From NCBI RefSeq assembly GCF_963678165.1, contig NZ_OY782755.1, forward strand, positions 3,601,996-3,665,995: DNA of 64,000 nt, in the 5' to 3' direction. The notes below the pieces were generated by a model. It had not been told where the DNA came from. It worked only from the letters and a program-made list of their open reading frames with translations, and ran no database searches. Both the position numbers and the translations under genes were made by a program. Below, piece after piece: positions 17,532-26,488 of the stretch. The stretch's first letter is position 1. Each line of letters opens with the position of its first letter. This stretch comes from an uncultured Acetobacteroides sp. (GTDB taxonomy: Bacteria > Bacteroidota > Bacteroidia > Bacteroidales > ZOR0009).

Positions 17532-19100
17532 ATGGCTAAAGGAAACTACAGCAAGAAACCCCAAACCACCAACGTGGCAACCGTTGGGCTGGAGATGGGC
17601 AAGGTACCGCCCCAGGCGCTCGACCTCGAAGAGGCCGTGCTGGGCGCCATGATGCTCGAGAAAGATGCCATCATGAGCGTGATGGACGTGATCAAGCCCG
17701 AGGCGTTCTACAAGGAGGCCAACCAGAAGATCTTCCTGGCCATCTCGCGCCTGTCCACCCGCATGGAGCCCGTCGACATCTACACCGTATCGCAGGAGCT
17801 CAAGCGCACCGAGGAGCTCGACGAGGTGGGCGGCCCCTACTACCTGACCCAGCTGACGCTGAAGGTGGGGTCGGCGGCGCACGTAGAGTTCCACGCCAAG
17901 ATCATCGCCCAGAAGTTTATTCAGCGCGAGCTGATCCGCATATCCAGCGACATCCAGCGCAACTCGTTCGACGAGACCATCGACGTGGAGGAGCTGCTGG
18001 ACACCGCGCAGATGGAGATCTTCAACCTGGCAGAGGGCAACGTGAAGAAGGAGGCCCTGAAGATGGATTCCATCGTCAAGAACGCCATCGCCCAGATCGA
18101 GGAGGCCTCCAAGCGCACCGACGGCCTCAGCGGCGTGCCCACGGGCTTTGTGGCGCTCGACCGCCTCACCTCGGGCTGGCAGCCATCCGACCTTATCATC
18201 GTGGCCGCCCGCCCGGCGATGGGTAAAACGGCCTTCACCCTGTCGATGGCCCGCAACATGTCGGTCGACCACAAGAAGCCGGTGGCCTTCTTCTCGCTCG
18301 AAATGGGCGCCACCCAGCTGGCCATGCGTCTGATCATCGGCGAAACCGGCATCGAGTCGGACAAGGTAAAAAACGGCAAACTGGAACCCCACGAGTGGGC
18401 CCAGCTCGAAATGCGCATCAAGGACCTCACCGAGGCCCCGCTCTTCATCGACGACACCCCGGCCCTCTCCATCTTCGAGTTCCGCAGTAAGGTGCGCCGC
18501 CTCAAAACCCAGCACGACATCTCCATCGTTATCATCGACTACCTGCAGCTGATGGTCGGCCCGCCCGAAACGCGCGGCAACCGCGAACAGGAGGTATCGG
18601 TGATCTCGCGCTCGCTCAAGGCCATCGCCAAGGAGCTCAACATCCCCGTCATCGCGCTATCGCAGCTCAACCGTTCGGTGGAAACCCGCGGCGGCAACAA
18701 GCGCCCGCAGCTCTCCGACCTTCGTGAGTCGGGAGCCATCGAGCAGGATGCCGACATCGTGTCGTTCATCCACCGCCCCGAGTACTACGGAAACACCGAG
18801 GATGAGGACGGCAACTCGCTGATCGGCATCGCCGAGATCATCGTAGCCAAGCACCGTAACGGCTCGGTGGACGACGTGCGCCTGCGCTTCCAGAAGGAGG
18901 GCGCCAAGTTCCTCGACCTCGAGGATGGCGACATCAGCGCCTACGCCAACCTGCTGCCGCAGGGCGGCGCAGCGGGCGGCGGCATGGACAGCAGCGCGCA
19001 GGCCTTCACCGTAGGCTCGAAGATGAACAACGACTTCCCCGGCGGCGGCGAGTTCGACCTCGGCACCAAGGGCGGCTTCAGCACCGACGTGCCCTTCTAG
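17532..19100 (+). CDS. dnaB: Replicative DNA helicase
   Basis: The hexameric 5'-3' helicase that unwinds the fork. Residues 25-130 form the N-terminal domain (starting PPQALDLEEAVLGAMM); the RecA-like domain follows with Walker A ARPAMGKTAF (Lys232), Walker B IVIIDYLQLM, the arginine-finger/DnaB signature QLNRSVETR and ESGAIEQDADIV. The 522-aa length is typical for Bacteroidota. There is no intein and no insertion. The C-terminal tail after about 475 is Gly-rich, as usual. It stands alone between an array-bearing intergenic region and a small barrel gene. Confidence 0.96.
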   Translation: MAKGNYSKKPQTTNVATVGLEMGKVPPQALDLEEAVLGAMMLEKDAIMSVMDVIKPEAFYKEANQKIFLAISRLSTRMEPVDIYTVSQELKRTEELDEVGGPYYLTQLTLKVGSAAHVEFHAKIIAQKFIQRELIRISSDIQRNSFDETIDVEELLDTAQMEIFNLAEGNVKKEALKMDSIVKNAIAQIEEASKRTDGLSGVPTGFVALDRLTSGWQPSDLIIVAARPAMGKTAFTLSMARNMSVDHKKPVAFFSLEMGATQLAMRLIIGETGIESDKVKNGKLEPHEWAQLEMRIKDLTEAPLFIDDTPALSIFEFRSKVRRLKTQHDISIVIIDYLQLMVGPPETRGNREQEVSVISRSLKAIAKELNIPVIALSQLNRSVETRGGNKRPQLSDLRESGAIEQDADIVSFIHRPEYYGNTEDEDGNSLIGIAEIIVAKHRNGSVDDVRLRFQKEGAKFLDLEDGDISAYANLLPQGGAAGGGMDSSAQAFTVGSKMNNDFPGGGEFDLGTKGGFSTDVPF

Positions 19101-19315
19101 GAGGCCTCGCGGCCCATTCCTGTTGACAAAGTTCCACAGGTTGATGACCTCCCCCAGCCGAACAGCACGCCTTTCAGCTAAGGGAGTCGTCGATCTATGC
19201 CGCTACAGCCGCTTCACCTACAGCGCGAAGAATTCTTTTGCGCCATAAAAGTTGTGCAATGCCTGCTGTTGGCCTTATTTTTGAAAAGCAATTTACCGTA
19301 CAAAATAAAATAGAG

Positions 19316-19795
19316 ATGAAAAAGCTTCTACTTATCGTAAGCGCAATGGCGCTACTATCAGGAATCGCTCAAGCGCAAAACCCAATTCCGAAGGGCACCA
19401 CGCAGATTAACGCCGGATTCGGGCTCGCCTCATACACCGTCCCCGTTTACTTCGGGATGGACTTCGGCATCGGTCACGACCTGTCGATTGGCTTCGAGAC
19501 CGCGTTTCAGGATCGTAACGATCACTATACAGCGTGGAGCTTTGCCGGCAACTGCAACTACCACTTCAACCGAATTCTGAACATCCCCAAGAACTTCGAC
19601 TTCTACGCAGGTGGTAGCATCAACGCCATTGCCTACCACTACGACTACGACTACGTAGATAGAGAAACCGGCCTATTCCCTGGCATCCAGGTAGGCGGCC
19701 GCTACTACTTCACCCCCAACTTCGGGCTAAACTTCGAGCTTCGCGGTGGGGATATCCTCTCGGGAGGTAAATTTGGAGTATCATTTAGATTCTAA
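19316..19795 (+). CDS. Small outer-membrane beta-barrel protein
   Basis: The 159-aa product has a signal peptide (MKKLLLIVSAMALLSGIAQA, cleavage near residue 20) and then alternating aromatic/hydrophobic strands rich in Tyr, Phe and Gly, ending FGVSFRF, a typical C-terminal barrel strand with terminal Phe. Its size suits an 8-stranded OmpX/OmpW-like barrel. The ATG at 19316 is selected because it gives the signal peptide. It is flanked by a terminator-like hairpin. Function unknown; it may be a porin-like or adhesive surface protein. Confidence 0.75.
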   Translation: MKKLLLIVSAMALLSGIAQAQNPIPKGTTQINAGFGLASYTVPVYFGMDFGIGHDLSIGFETAFQDRNDHYTAWSFAGNCNYHFNRILNIPKNFDFYAGGSINAIAYHYDYDYVDRETGLFPGIQVGGRYYFTPNFGLNFELRGGDILSGGKFGVSFRF

Positions 19796-19814
19796 CATAC
19801 CATACCAGCGTGTT

Positions 19815-19852
19815 AAGGGCGGGGGTGCGCAGGCATTCTCGCCCTTTTTATT
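19815..19852 (+). terminator. Probable terminator after the barrel gene
   Basis: AAGGGCG (from 19815) pairs with CGCCCTT before TTTATTA. The loop is long, so this is a moderate call. Confidence 0.6.
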
Positions 19853-19984
19853 ATCGTTCCCTGGCAATAAAAGCGCAGAACGCCCCGTTAACCCATAGCG
19901 TCGCGCTGCATTTTTGCTTACTTTTCGGGGCCGAAAGAGCGCGAGAGGCTCCTTTGCATATTCGTAAACCCTAATTCTATACCG

Positions 19985-20773
19985 ATGAAAAAATGGCTTT
20001 TAGCGATTGCCCTGGTAGGGCTAATCGGGAGCAGCACATTTGGCCAACAGCAATTCCAAAAAAAGAACTTTGTGCCCGCCAAAGGCGATACGCTCCGATA
20101 CCAGGTGCTATACCCCGCAAGCTACAGCGCCGAGAAGAAATTTCCTCTGGTAATCTTCCTGCATGGCATGGGCGAGCGCGCCAACGACAACATGCTACAG
20201 ATGAAGCATGGATCGAGGATGTTTACCAACCCGGTAAACATGGAGAAGTACCCCGCCATCGTGCTCTTCCCCCAATGCCCCACCACCAGCAGCTGGATTA
20301 AGACCTTCCCCCAACGCAACGACAACGGCGATATGGACTGGTCTACGATAGCCAACGATAGCATTGCGCAGCCGCTGCAGGCCGTTAAGGAACTCATCGA
20401 TTCCTACGTTGCCAACGAAAAGGTAGATACCAAGCGCATCTACATCATGGGCCTTTCGATGGGCGGCATGGGCACCTTCGACATGGTAGCCCGCTACCCC
20501 GATCTGTTTGCGGCAGCAATTCCTATTTGCGGCGGCATCTACCCTCCTCGCCTAAAGGAGGCGGCCAAAACGGTGAAGTTCCGCATCTACCAAGGCGATG
20601 CCGACCAGGTTGTTTCGTGCAACGGTTCGCGCCAAGCCTACCTCGCGCTAAAGGAGTATGGCGCAACGGCTAGCTACGTAGAGTTTCCCGGAGTAGAGCA
20701 CAACGCCTGGAATCCGGCCTTCAACCAGCCCGACTTCTTCGAGTGGCTCTTTAAGCAGAAGAGGAAGAAGTAG
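19985..20773 (+). CDS. Secreted alpha/beta-hydrolase (esterase, prolyl-oligopeptidase-like)
   Basis: The 262-aa protein begins with a signal peptide (MKKWLLAIALVGLIGSSTFG). The hydrolase core shows FLHGMGERANDN (oxyanion loop), nucleophile elbow GLSMGGMG with Ser158, an Asp candidate in YQGDADQVV and His239 in EHNAWN, giving a complete catalytic triad. It resembles carboxylesterase/feruloyl-esterase-like enzymes of the PHB-depolymerase/Esterase_phd type. Likely periplasmic or secreted; substrate unknown. It stands alone, with a hairpin downstream at 20831. Confidence 0.87.
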   Translation: MKKWLLAIALVGLIGSSTFGQQQFQKKNFVPAKGDTLRYQVLYPASYSAEKKFPLVIFLHGMGERANDNMLQMKHGSRMFTNPVNMEKYPAIVLFPQCPTTSSWIKTFPQRNDNGDMDWSTIANDSIAQPLQAVKELIDSYVANEKVDTKRIYIMGLSMGGMGTFDMVARYPDLFAAAIPICGGIYPPRLKEAAKTVKFRIYQGDADQVVSCNGSRQAYLALKEYGATASYVEFPGVEHNAWNPAFNQPDFFEWLFKQKRKK

Positions 20774-20799
20774 GAAAGAGACACAAGATGCAAGACACA

Positions 20800-20829
20800 A
20801 GACTTTAGACGTTAGATTTTAGACAATAT
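20800..20829 (+). repeat. Heptad TTAGA tract
   Basis: A run of CTTTAGAC, GTTAGATT and TTAGAC units right after the esterase gene. One of five such tracts in the window (also 6492-6526 in reverse, 33989-34013, 37044-37101, 39011-39057). Confidence 0.6.
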
Positions 20830-20830
20830 G

Positions 20831-20866
20831 AAGGGGGCTGCATCTTAGCTGATGCAGCCCCCTTGC
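20831..20866 (+). terminator. Strong hairpin after the esterase gene
   Basis: AAGGGGGCTGCATC pairs with GATGCAGCCCCCTT around a 6-nt loop. The following sequence is only moderately T-rich (GCTTAATT), so termination may be partial; it may also serve the minus-strand gene ending at 21008. Confidence 0.7.
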
Positions 20867-21007
20867 TTAATTGGGCTTATGACAGAAGGATGTTCGATGT
20901 GCCGACTTCCCCCTCTTTTCGGCATCGGCAACGCTCGGTTGATGGGGCTTTGCCGCGCCTACTCCACTTACACACGAATACGACACACCGAACACCCTAT
21001 TCTAAAT

Positions 21008-21508
21008 CTAGGTAAAGATTATCTGCGTACCCTGTCCGCCGCACAGCTCGTAGAACTGTCCCACGGTGAGCACGTCTTTTACCTCGTCGCTCAAGTCGCT
21101 CTTCTTAAGCTTAAACATGTCCATGGCCAACTTGCAGGCGTAGATTTCGCCGCCTCCGGCAGTAATCATCTCCAAAAACTCGGGAACTGTTGGGATGTCC
21201 AGTTTCTCCATCTCGGCCCTCATCATTTTCGAAACGCCAGCCTCAACACCGGGTAAAGCGCCCAGCAGCGTTGGGAAGGGCAATCCGCCAGGCATGCGCA
21301 TGGCCGGATTACCAACGGCTGCCGTATGGAGGCTACCCATCTGCTTTTTGGTAATAGCATCGAGACCAAAGAAGGTAAAGAATACCCTGGTTTCGATGCC
21401 CTCCATTACGGCTCCGTTGGCCATTACTAGGGTAGCATATACATCTTCGAGACTCCCTTTGGCGCATATAATGCACACCTTTTTCAGGGGATATTCTTCG
21501 TTGCTCAT
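21008..21508 (-). CDS. DsrE/DsrF-like family protein
   Basis: A 166-aa protein of the DsrE-like fold used in sulfur carriage. The N-terminal VCIICAKGSLEDVYATLVMA and FFTFFGLDAI match the family of stand-alone DsrE proteins that travel with sulfide:quinone oxidoreductases; EIYACKLAMDMF holds the probable persulfide-bearing Cys. It is the last gene of a minus-strand operon with a DsrC/TusE homologue and an SQR-like flavoprotein, 19 bp from its neighbour. The likely role is handling protein-bound sulfane sulfur after sulfide oxidation (inference). Confidence 0.85.
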   Translation of the reverse strand: MSNEEYPLKKVCIICAKGSLEDVYATLVMANGAVMEGIETRVFFTFFGLDAITKKQMGSLHTAAVGNPAMRMPGGLPFPTLLGALPGVEAGVSKMMRAEMEKLDIPTVPEFLEMITAGGGEIYACKLAMDMFKLKKSDLSDEVKDVLTVGQFYELCGGQGTQIIFT

Positions 21509-21527
21509 AGCATTCGTTTTTTGAGGG

Positions 21528-21839
21528 TTAAACGCAGCTTAGCGGTTTCTTAACACCGGCGATCTTGGTTGCCAGCTTTAGCGGTGCACCCGGGAAGAGC
21601 TCGTAGAAGCCCTTGATATCTACAATACCCGACTTGCCAATGCTACGAATGGTAAGCGCCTCGCCCTTGGCAACCCGCTCGCGGAGGAAATCGAGCACCT
21701 GGTAGTGCCTATCGGTAAGCTCGAGGTTGTTCTCCTTTGCAATTGCTGCAGCCACCTCCTTGGTCCACTGGTTAGCATTTTCGAGGTAGCCTTCGTCGTT
21801 TACATCTACCATTACACCTGCATACTCTTTCTGTGCCAT
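21528..21839 (-). CDS. DsrC/TusE family sulfur-relay protein with one C-terminal Cys
   Basis: A 103-aa protein with the family fold (YLENANQWTKEVAAAIAKEN, LTDRHYQVLDFLRE) and the C-terminal arm. The penultimate Cys (KPLSCV) is the conserved CysA. The second cysteine found ten or so residues upstream in true DsrC is Thr here (KLATKIAG). It therefore belongs with the TusE-like or single-Cys members, which can carry a persulfide but cannot form the intramolecular DsrC disulfide. It lies between DsrE and the SQR-like gene, which supports a sulfane-sulfur carrier role. Confidence 0.87.
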   Translation of the reverse strand: MAQKEYAGVMVDVNDEGYLENANQWTKEVAAAIAKENNLELTDRHYQVLDFLRERVAKGEALTIRSIGKSGIVDIKGFYELFPGAPLKLATKIAGVKKPLSCV

Positions 21840-21874
21840 GTCTTTATTTTGTTTTTGTTTTTACTACGTTATTC

Positions 21875-23107
21875 TTAAACCATCTTCTTCCCGGCTAGGC
21901 TGAACTTGCTCGATATGGGTAGTTTCCTATTCTTCAGCAGAAACTCCCAGTATATAAGCTTAAACGCCAGCTTGCCCCAATGGTTTAATCGGGTTACGCC
22001 CAAAAGCTTCATTGGCCCTATGCCAGGAACGGGATACATGCCGGGTAGGGGTTCGTTGGTGTAGTCGAAGTCGATAAGCGTACCCTTGCCGTGCCCCGTT
22101 TCGATGAAGCAGTTAGCATGCCCATCGAACTGATGCGAAGGCGCCCTGCCGCTGGCGTACTCCACGATGTTCTCGGCCAGCACATCGGCGGCAAAGTGGG
22201 CAACCGAGCCCGCCTTGGATGTGGGCAGATTGGCGGCATCGCCAATGGCAAACACGTTGGACTTATGCACCGACTGCATCGTTCCCTTATCCACCTGCAC
22301 GTAGCTCATATCGTCAACCAAACCCGATGAGGCTAGAAACTCCTCGCCCAAGTTAACGGGAACAACAACTAAGCCGTCGAACTCCACCTCGCGCCCATCG
22401 TACGAGCGGATGACGTTCTTCTTCTCGTCTACCCCCTCCACGTAGAAGTCGGTAACCACGTTGATGTTCTTCTCGGCAAGCACCGAGCTCAGCATTTTGG
22501 TGGCAACGGGCTTGGTAAATGCGCCCGACATCGGCGTGGTGTAGATGAGTTCCACCCTATCGCGAATGCCCTTCTTGGTGAAAAAGGCATCAGCCAAAAA
22601 GACGAACTCCAGCGGAGCAATGGGGCACTTGTAGGGTAGCTCGGTGATGGTCATCACCAGCTTGCCGCCCCTGAAATCTTTCAGGTAGTCGTGCAGCGCA
22701 ACAGCCCCCTCGAAGGTGTAGAAGTCGAAGATGTTCCTGTACCAGCGATCGCCAACCAGGCCGGGCGTTTCGGAGGGCGTTGGCACCGTACCCGTAGCCA
22801 CAATCAGGATATCGTAGCGGATGGTCTCGCCACCGGCAAGGTTCACCGCATTCTCCTCGGCGTTGATGCTAAGGATATCGGCAACCGTAAACTTCACATT
22901 CTTGGGGATAAACGCATCCTTCTTCTTCACCACATCCGCTGGCGAGTAGATCCCAAAGGGGATAAACAGGAACCCGGGCTGGTAGTAGTGGATGTTGTTT
23001 CGGTCCAGCACCTCAATCTCCCACTCCCTACGGTCGAGCAGCTTTGCCAGCTTGTTGGCCATTATGGTGCCGGCCGTTCCCGCACCAAGTATGAGCACTT
23101 TTTTCAT
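21875..23107 (-). CDS. Sulfide:quinone oxidoreductase-like flavoprotein
   Basis: The 410-aa FAD protein opens with LILGAGTAGTIMANKLAKLL and has the second FAD motif NVFAIGDAANLPTSKAG. It holds just two cysteines, Cys161 in LPYKCPIAPLEF and Cys333 in HANCFIETGHGKG, which align with the two redox cysteines of the human-type SQOR family, and a C-terminal amphipathic region (GKLAFKLIYWEFLLKNRKLP) suited to membrane binding. It probably oxidises sulfide to a persulfide or polysulfide and reduces quinone. First gene of the operon with DsrC/TusE and DsrE; divergent from a Crp/Fnr gene, whose intergenic palindrome could control both. Confidence 0.85.
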   Translation of the reverse strand: MKKVLILGAGTAGTIMANKLAKLLDRREWEIEVLDRNNIHYYQPGFLFIPFGIYSPADVVKKKDAFIPKNVKFTVADILSINAEENAVNLAGGETIRYDILIVATGTVPTPSETPGLVGDRWYRNIFDFYTFEGAVALHDYLKDFRGGKLVMTITELPYKCPIAPLEFVFLADAFFTKKGIRDRVELIYTTPMSGAFTKPVATKMLSSVLAEKNINVVTDFYVEGVDEKKNVIRSYDGREVEFDGLVVVPVNLGEEFLASSGLVDDMSYVQVDKGTMQSVHKSNVFAIGDAANLPTSKAGSVAHFAADVLAENIVEYASGRAPSHQFDGHANCFIETGHGKGTLIDFDYTNEPLPGMYPVPGIGPMKLLGVTRLNHWGKLAFKLIYWEFLLKNRKLPISSKFSLAGKKMV

Positions 23108-23244
23108 CCTTTTCTATTTTGTTTTTTCGGATGGAACATCTAAAGTCTTGCAGCTTCGAAATTTTACTTAATTTCGTTCGGGTTGATCGCCCTCTGCAAG
23201 TGCAATATTACGACGGGGATTAACGCATAATCAATCGGATGGCA

Positions 23245-23273
23245 TGATAAAGATCAGCACCTGATATTTATCA
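23245..23273. promoter_or_regulatory. 29-bp palindromic operator between SQR and crp-like genes
   Basis: Left half TGATAAAGATCAG and right half CTGATATTTATCA are symmetrical around CAC with a single mismatch pair outside the centre. It ends 21 bp before the crp-like ATG and runs directly into CACATTTG, a 7/8 match to the -7 element. The position fits an operator for the adjacent Crp/Fnr regulator. Confidence 0.7.
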
Positions 23274-23294
23274 CATTTGTAAAACGAGTAAACC

Positions 23295-23993
23295 ATGGGC
23301 AATAACGGCATGCTGTGCTCCTGCAAGGAATGTATCGTCCGAAACCTCATCTTCGAGCACGTTTCGGTGGATGAGCTAACGGACTACTGCTCCACCAAAA
23401 CCGAGCGAAACTTCAAGAAGGGGGAGGCCATCATTCGCGAGGGTGAGGCGATCACCTCGTTCCTGTACATCCAGAAGGGGCTGGTGAAGCTGCACCGCCA
23501 TACGGCCGACTCGGCCTACGACCAGATCATCTCCATCGCCCTACCGTTCGACCTCATCAGCATCCTCTCCGTTTTCTCCGACACCCGCTACAACCTCTCC
23601 ATCACCGCCATCGAGGACACGGTGGTGTGCGAGTTCGACCTGAATAGGATTAAGGACTTGGTGAGAACTAACGGCGCATTTGCGCTCGACCTGCTGGCGC
23701 GCATCAGCCGCACCACCGACAACATCCTCCGCCGCAACAACGACATCAACAGCAAGAACCTGCGCGGCCGCATCGCCTACATCCTGCTCTTCTTCGCCAA
23801 CGACATCTACCGAAACCGCCGCTTCGAGCTGCCCATCTCGCGCAAGGAGATTGCCGAGCTCATCGGGATGACCACCGAGAACGTCATCCGCATCCTCTCC
23901 GAGTTTCGGAAGGAGCACATCATTCGGATAAACGGGAAGGAAATTGAGCTTGAGGATGCCGATAAGCTGAAGCTGATCTGCCTGCACGGGTAG
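23295..23993 (+). CDS. Crp/Fnr-family regulator with N-terminal CxCxxC
   Basis: A 232-aa regulator: N-terminal cNMP-binding-type beta-roll (about 25-145), dimer helix, and C-terminal winged helix with recognition segment ISRKEIAELIGMTTENVIRI. The first 13 residues contain Cys8, Cys10 and Cys13 (LCSCKEC), which could bind a metal or iron-sulfur cluster or sense sulfane sulfur. The spacing is not that of E. coli FNR, which also needs a central Cys. Divergence from the SQR-DsrC-DsrE operon suggests it controls sulfide handling, sensing sulfide, oxygen or NO (inference). Confidence 0.88.
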   Translation: MGNNGMLCSCKECIVRNLIFEHVSVDELTDYCSTKTERNFKKGEAIIREGEAITSFLYIQKGLVKLHRHTADSAYDQIISIALPFDLISILSVFSDTRYNLSITAIEDTVVCEFDLNRIKDLVRTNGAFALDLLARISRTTDNILRRNNDINSKNLRGRIAYILLFFANDIYRNRRFELPISRKEIAELIGMTTENVIRILSEFRKEHIIRINGKEIELEDADKLKLICLHG

Positions 23994-24057
23994 AGCCACG
24001 CCGCTGCTGCACACAGCCGCACCCCTCAACCGCCCGAGCAGGCATGGGAAGGTTTCG

Positions 24058-24375
24058 AACGTGCAGATAGAAAATCCGAGCGTGCAGCAAGAGATTCAGA
24101 GCATGTAGATGGAAAGTTAGAGCATGTAGCTGGACATTCAGAACGTGTAGCTGGAAAGTTAGAGCATGCGGCTAGACATTCAGAGCATGCGGCTGGACAA
24201 TCAGAGCGTGCGGCTAGACATTCAGAGCGTGTGGCTAGACATTCAGAGCATGTGGCTGGACAATTAGAACGTGCGGCTGGACATTCAGAGCGTGTAGTTG
24301 GACAATTAGAGCGTGTGGCTAGACATTCAGAGCATGTGGCTAGACATTCAGAGCGTGCGGCCAAAGATATCTAAC
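24058..24375. repeat. 21-bp tandem array
   Basis: About 15 units in a strict 21-bp register from 24058, consensus GCATGTGGCTAGACATTCAG plus A. Units vary at a few places: CATGT or CGTGC, GCTAG or GCTGG, and the ends ACATTCAGA, ACAATTAGA or AAAGTTAGA in mixed combinations. It fills the space between the convergent crp-like and yjjG genes. On the minus strand it gives a 112-codon open frame with a 7-residue period, which I regard as a by-product of the unit length. Confidence 0.95.
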
Positions 24376-24400
24376 CTGCGGCTAGCCCTCCCCCGACGCC

Positions 24401-25129
24401 CTACAGCACCCGCTTGAGCTCAATCAGGTCGCGAATCTGGTAGGTAGGGGTAAACGCCCCCTCCTCCCCCTGTGGGCTGTAGAACACCTGATCGATCCCC
24501 GCGTTGCGGGCCCCCACGATATCCACCTCAAAGTCGTCGCCCACCATCAGCGCCTTGCCAGGGCGGCACCCCGCCTCGCGGAGCGCCTGCTCGAAGATGC
24601 GCACGTCGGGCTTCTGATGCCCCACATTCTCGGAGGTCAGCATCAGGTCGAAGTACTGCTCCAGGCCGCACGCCTTAAGCTTAACCCACTGCACCTCGTT
24701 AAAGCCGTTGGTGATAATCAGCATGCGGTAGCCGCGCCTGCGGAGGTACTCCATTACCTCCATGGCGTTGGGCATCAGCGACGTTTTGGTGGGACTGTCG
24801 GCAATGTAGCGCCTGTCGAGCGTTTGGGCGAGCTGCTCGTCCTTCACCCTTACCGATTTCAGCGTAAGCGAAAAGCGCAGCGTGCGCAGCGTCTCCTTGG
24901 CCACCCTGCCGTGGCGGTACTCGGCCCAGAGGCGCTCGTTGTGCTTCAGGTAGGTTGAATGAAACTCGTCGAAGGTTTTAAAGTGGCGGAAGAGTTCGAA
25001 CTCCTGGTAGAGGTCGCTCAGCGTAACGCGCGCGTTGCCCTCAAAGTCCCACAACGTACGGTCGAGGTCGAAGAAAATATGGGTGTAGGGCTTCCCGCCT
25101 AGCTGCCTAATGATGGGTTTCAGATTCAT
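24401..25129 (-). CDS. YjjG-family HAD nucleotidase
   Basis: A 242-aa haloacid-dehalogenase-type phosphatase. Motif I is FFDLDRTLWDFEGN (the LWDFE tail is typical of YjjG), motif II IITNG, motif III Lys in HQKPD, motif IV VGDDFEVDIVGA. YjjG enzymes remove phosphate from pyrimidine nucleoside monophosphates including non-canonical ones, acting in pool housekeeping. The cap region (about 30-100) is helical. Monocistronic, convergent with the crp-like gene. Confidence 0.9.
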   Translation of the reverse strand: MNLKPIIRQLGGKPYTHIFFDLDRTLWDFEGNARVTLSDLYQEFELFRHFKTFDEFHSTYLKHNERLWAEYRHGRVAKETLRTLRFSLTLKSVRVKDEQLAQTLDRRYIADSPTKTSLMPNAMEVMEYLRRRGYRMLIITNGFNEVQWVKLKACGLEQYFDLMLTSENVGHQKPDVRIFEQALREAGCRPGKALMVGDDFEVDIVGARNAGIDQVFYSPQGEEGAFTPTYQIRDLIELKRVL

Positions 25130-25317
25130 GGGAGGTAAAATTAGCGGTTTTAGCCCGTAGCCCCCCGCCGTTATGCGACTTTAAGGTAAAATAAGAATGC
25201 CCCCAACCGGCGGAAAAGCCAGCAGCATGGGCTCGTGCACGAAAGGATGCGTAACGCCTACAAAGCTTTATATTGATCAAGCCTTGCTTTAGATGCTACA
25301 TTTCCCACGATTATTAC

Positions 25318-25325
25318 TACTTTTG
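25318..25325 (+). promoter_or_regulatory. -7 promoter element of the DEAD-box gene
   Basis: TACTTTTG, exact TAnnTTTG, 22 bp before the TTG start at 25348. Confidence 0.55.
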
Positions 25326-25347
25326 CGATCAACTAAAACAGTAGGAA

Positions 25348-26466
<1,119 letters not shown>

Positions 26467-26488
26467 TAACTAACAACTCTAGCCCCCC

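Noticed and set aside
17460-18515. 351-codon minus-strand open frame over dnaB
   Set aside because: It is antisense to a secure gene and has low-complexity composition produced by GC-rich third positions.
23295-23993. True oxygen-sensing FNR
   Set aside because: Cys spacing CxCxxC and lack of an evident fourth ligand do not match the E. coli protein; kept as Crp/Fnr family only.
24026-24364. 112-codon minus-strand open frame with a 7-residue period
   Set aside because: Same reason: a by-product of the 21-bp array.
24058-24375. CRISPR array
   Set aside because: Units are contiguous with no unique spacers, and no cas genes are nearby. The same holds for the other arrays.
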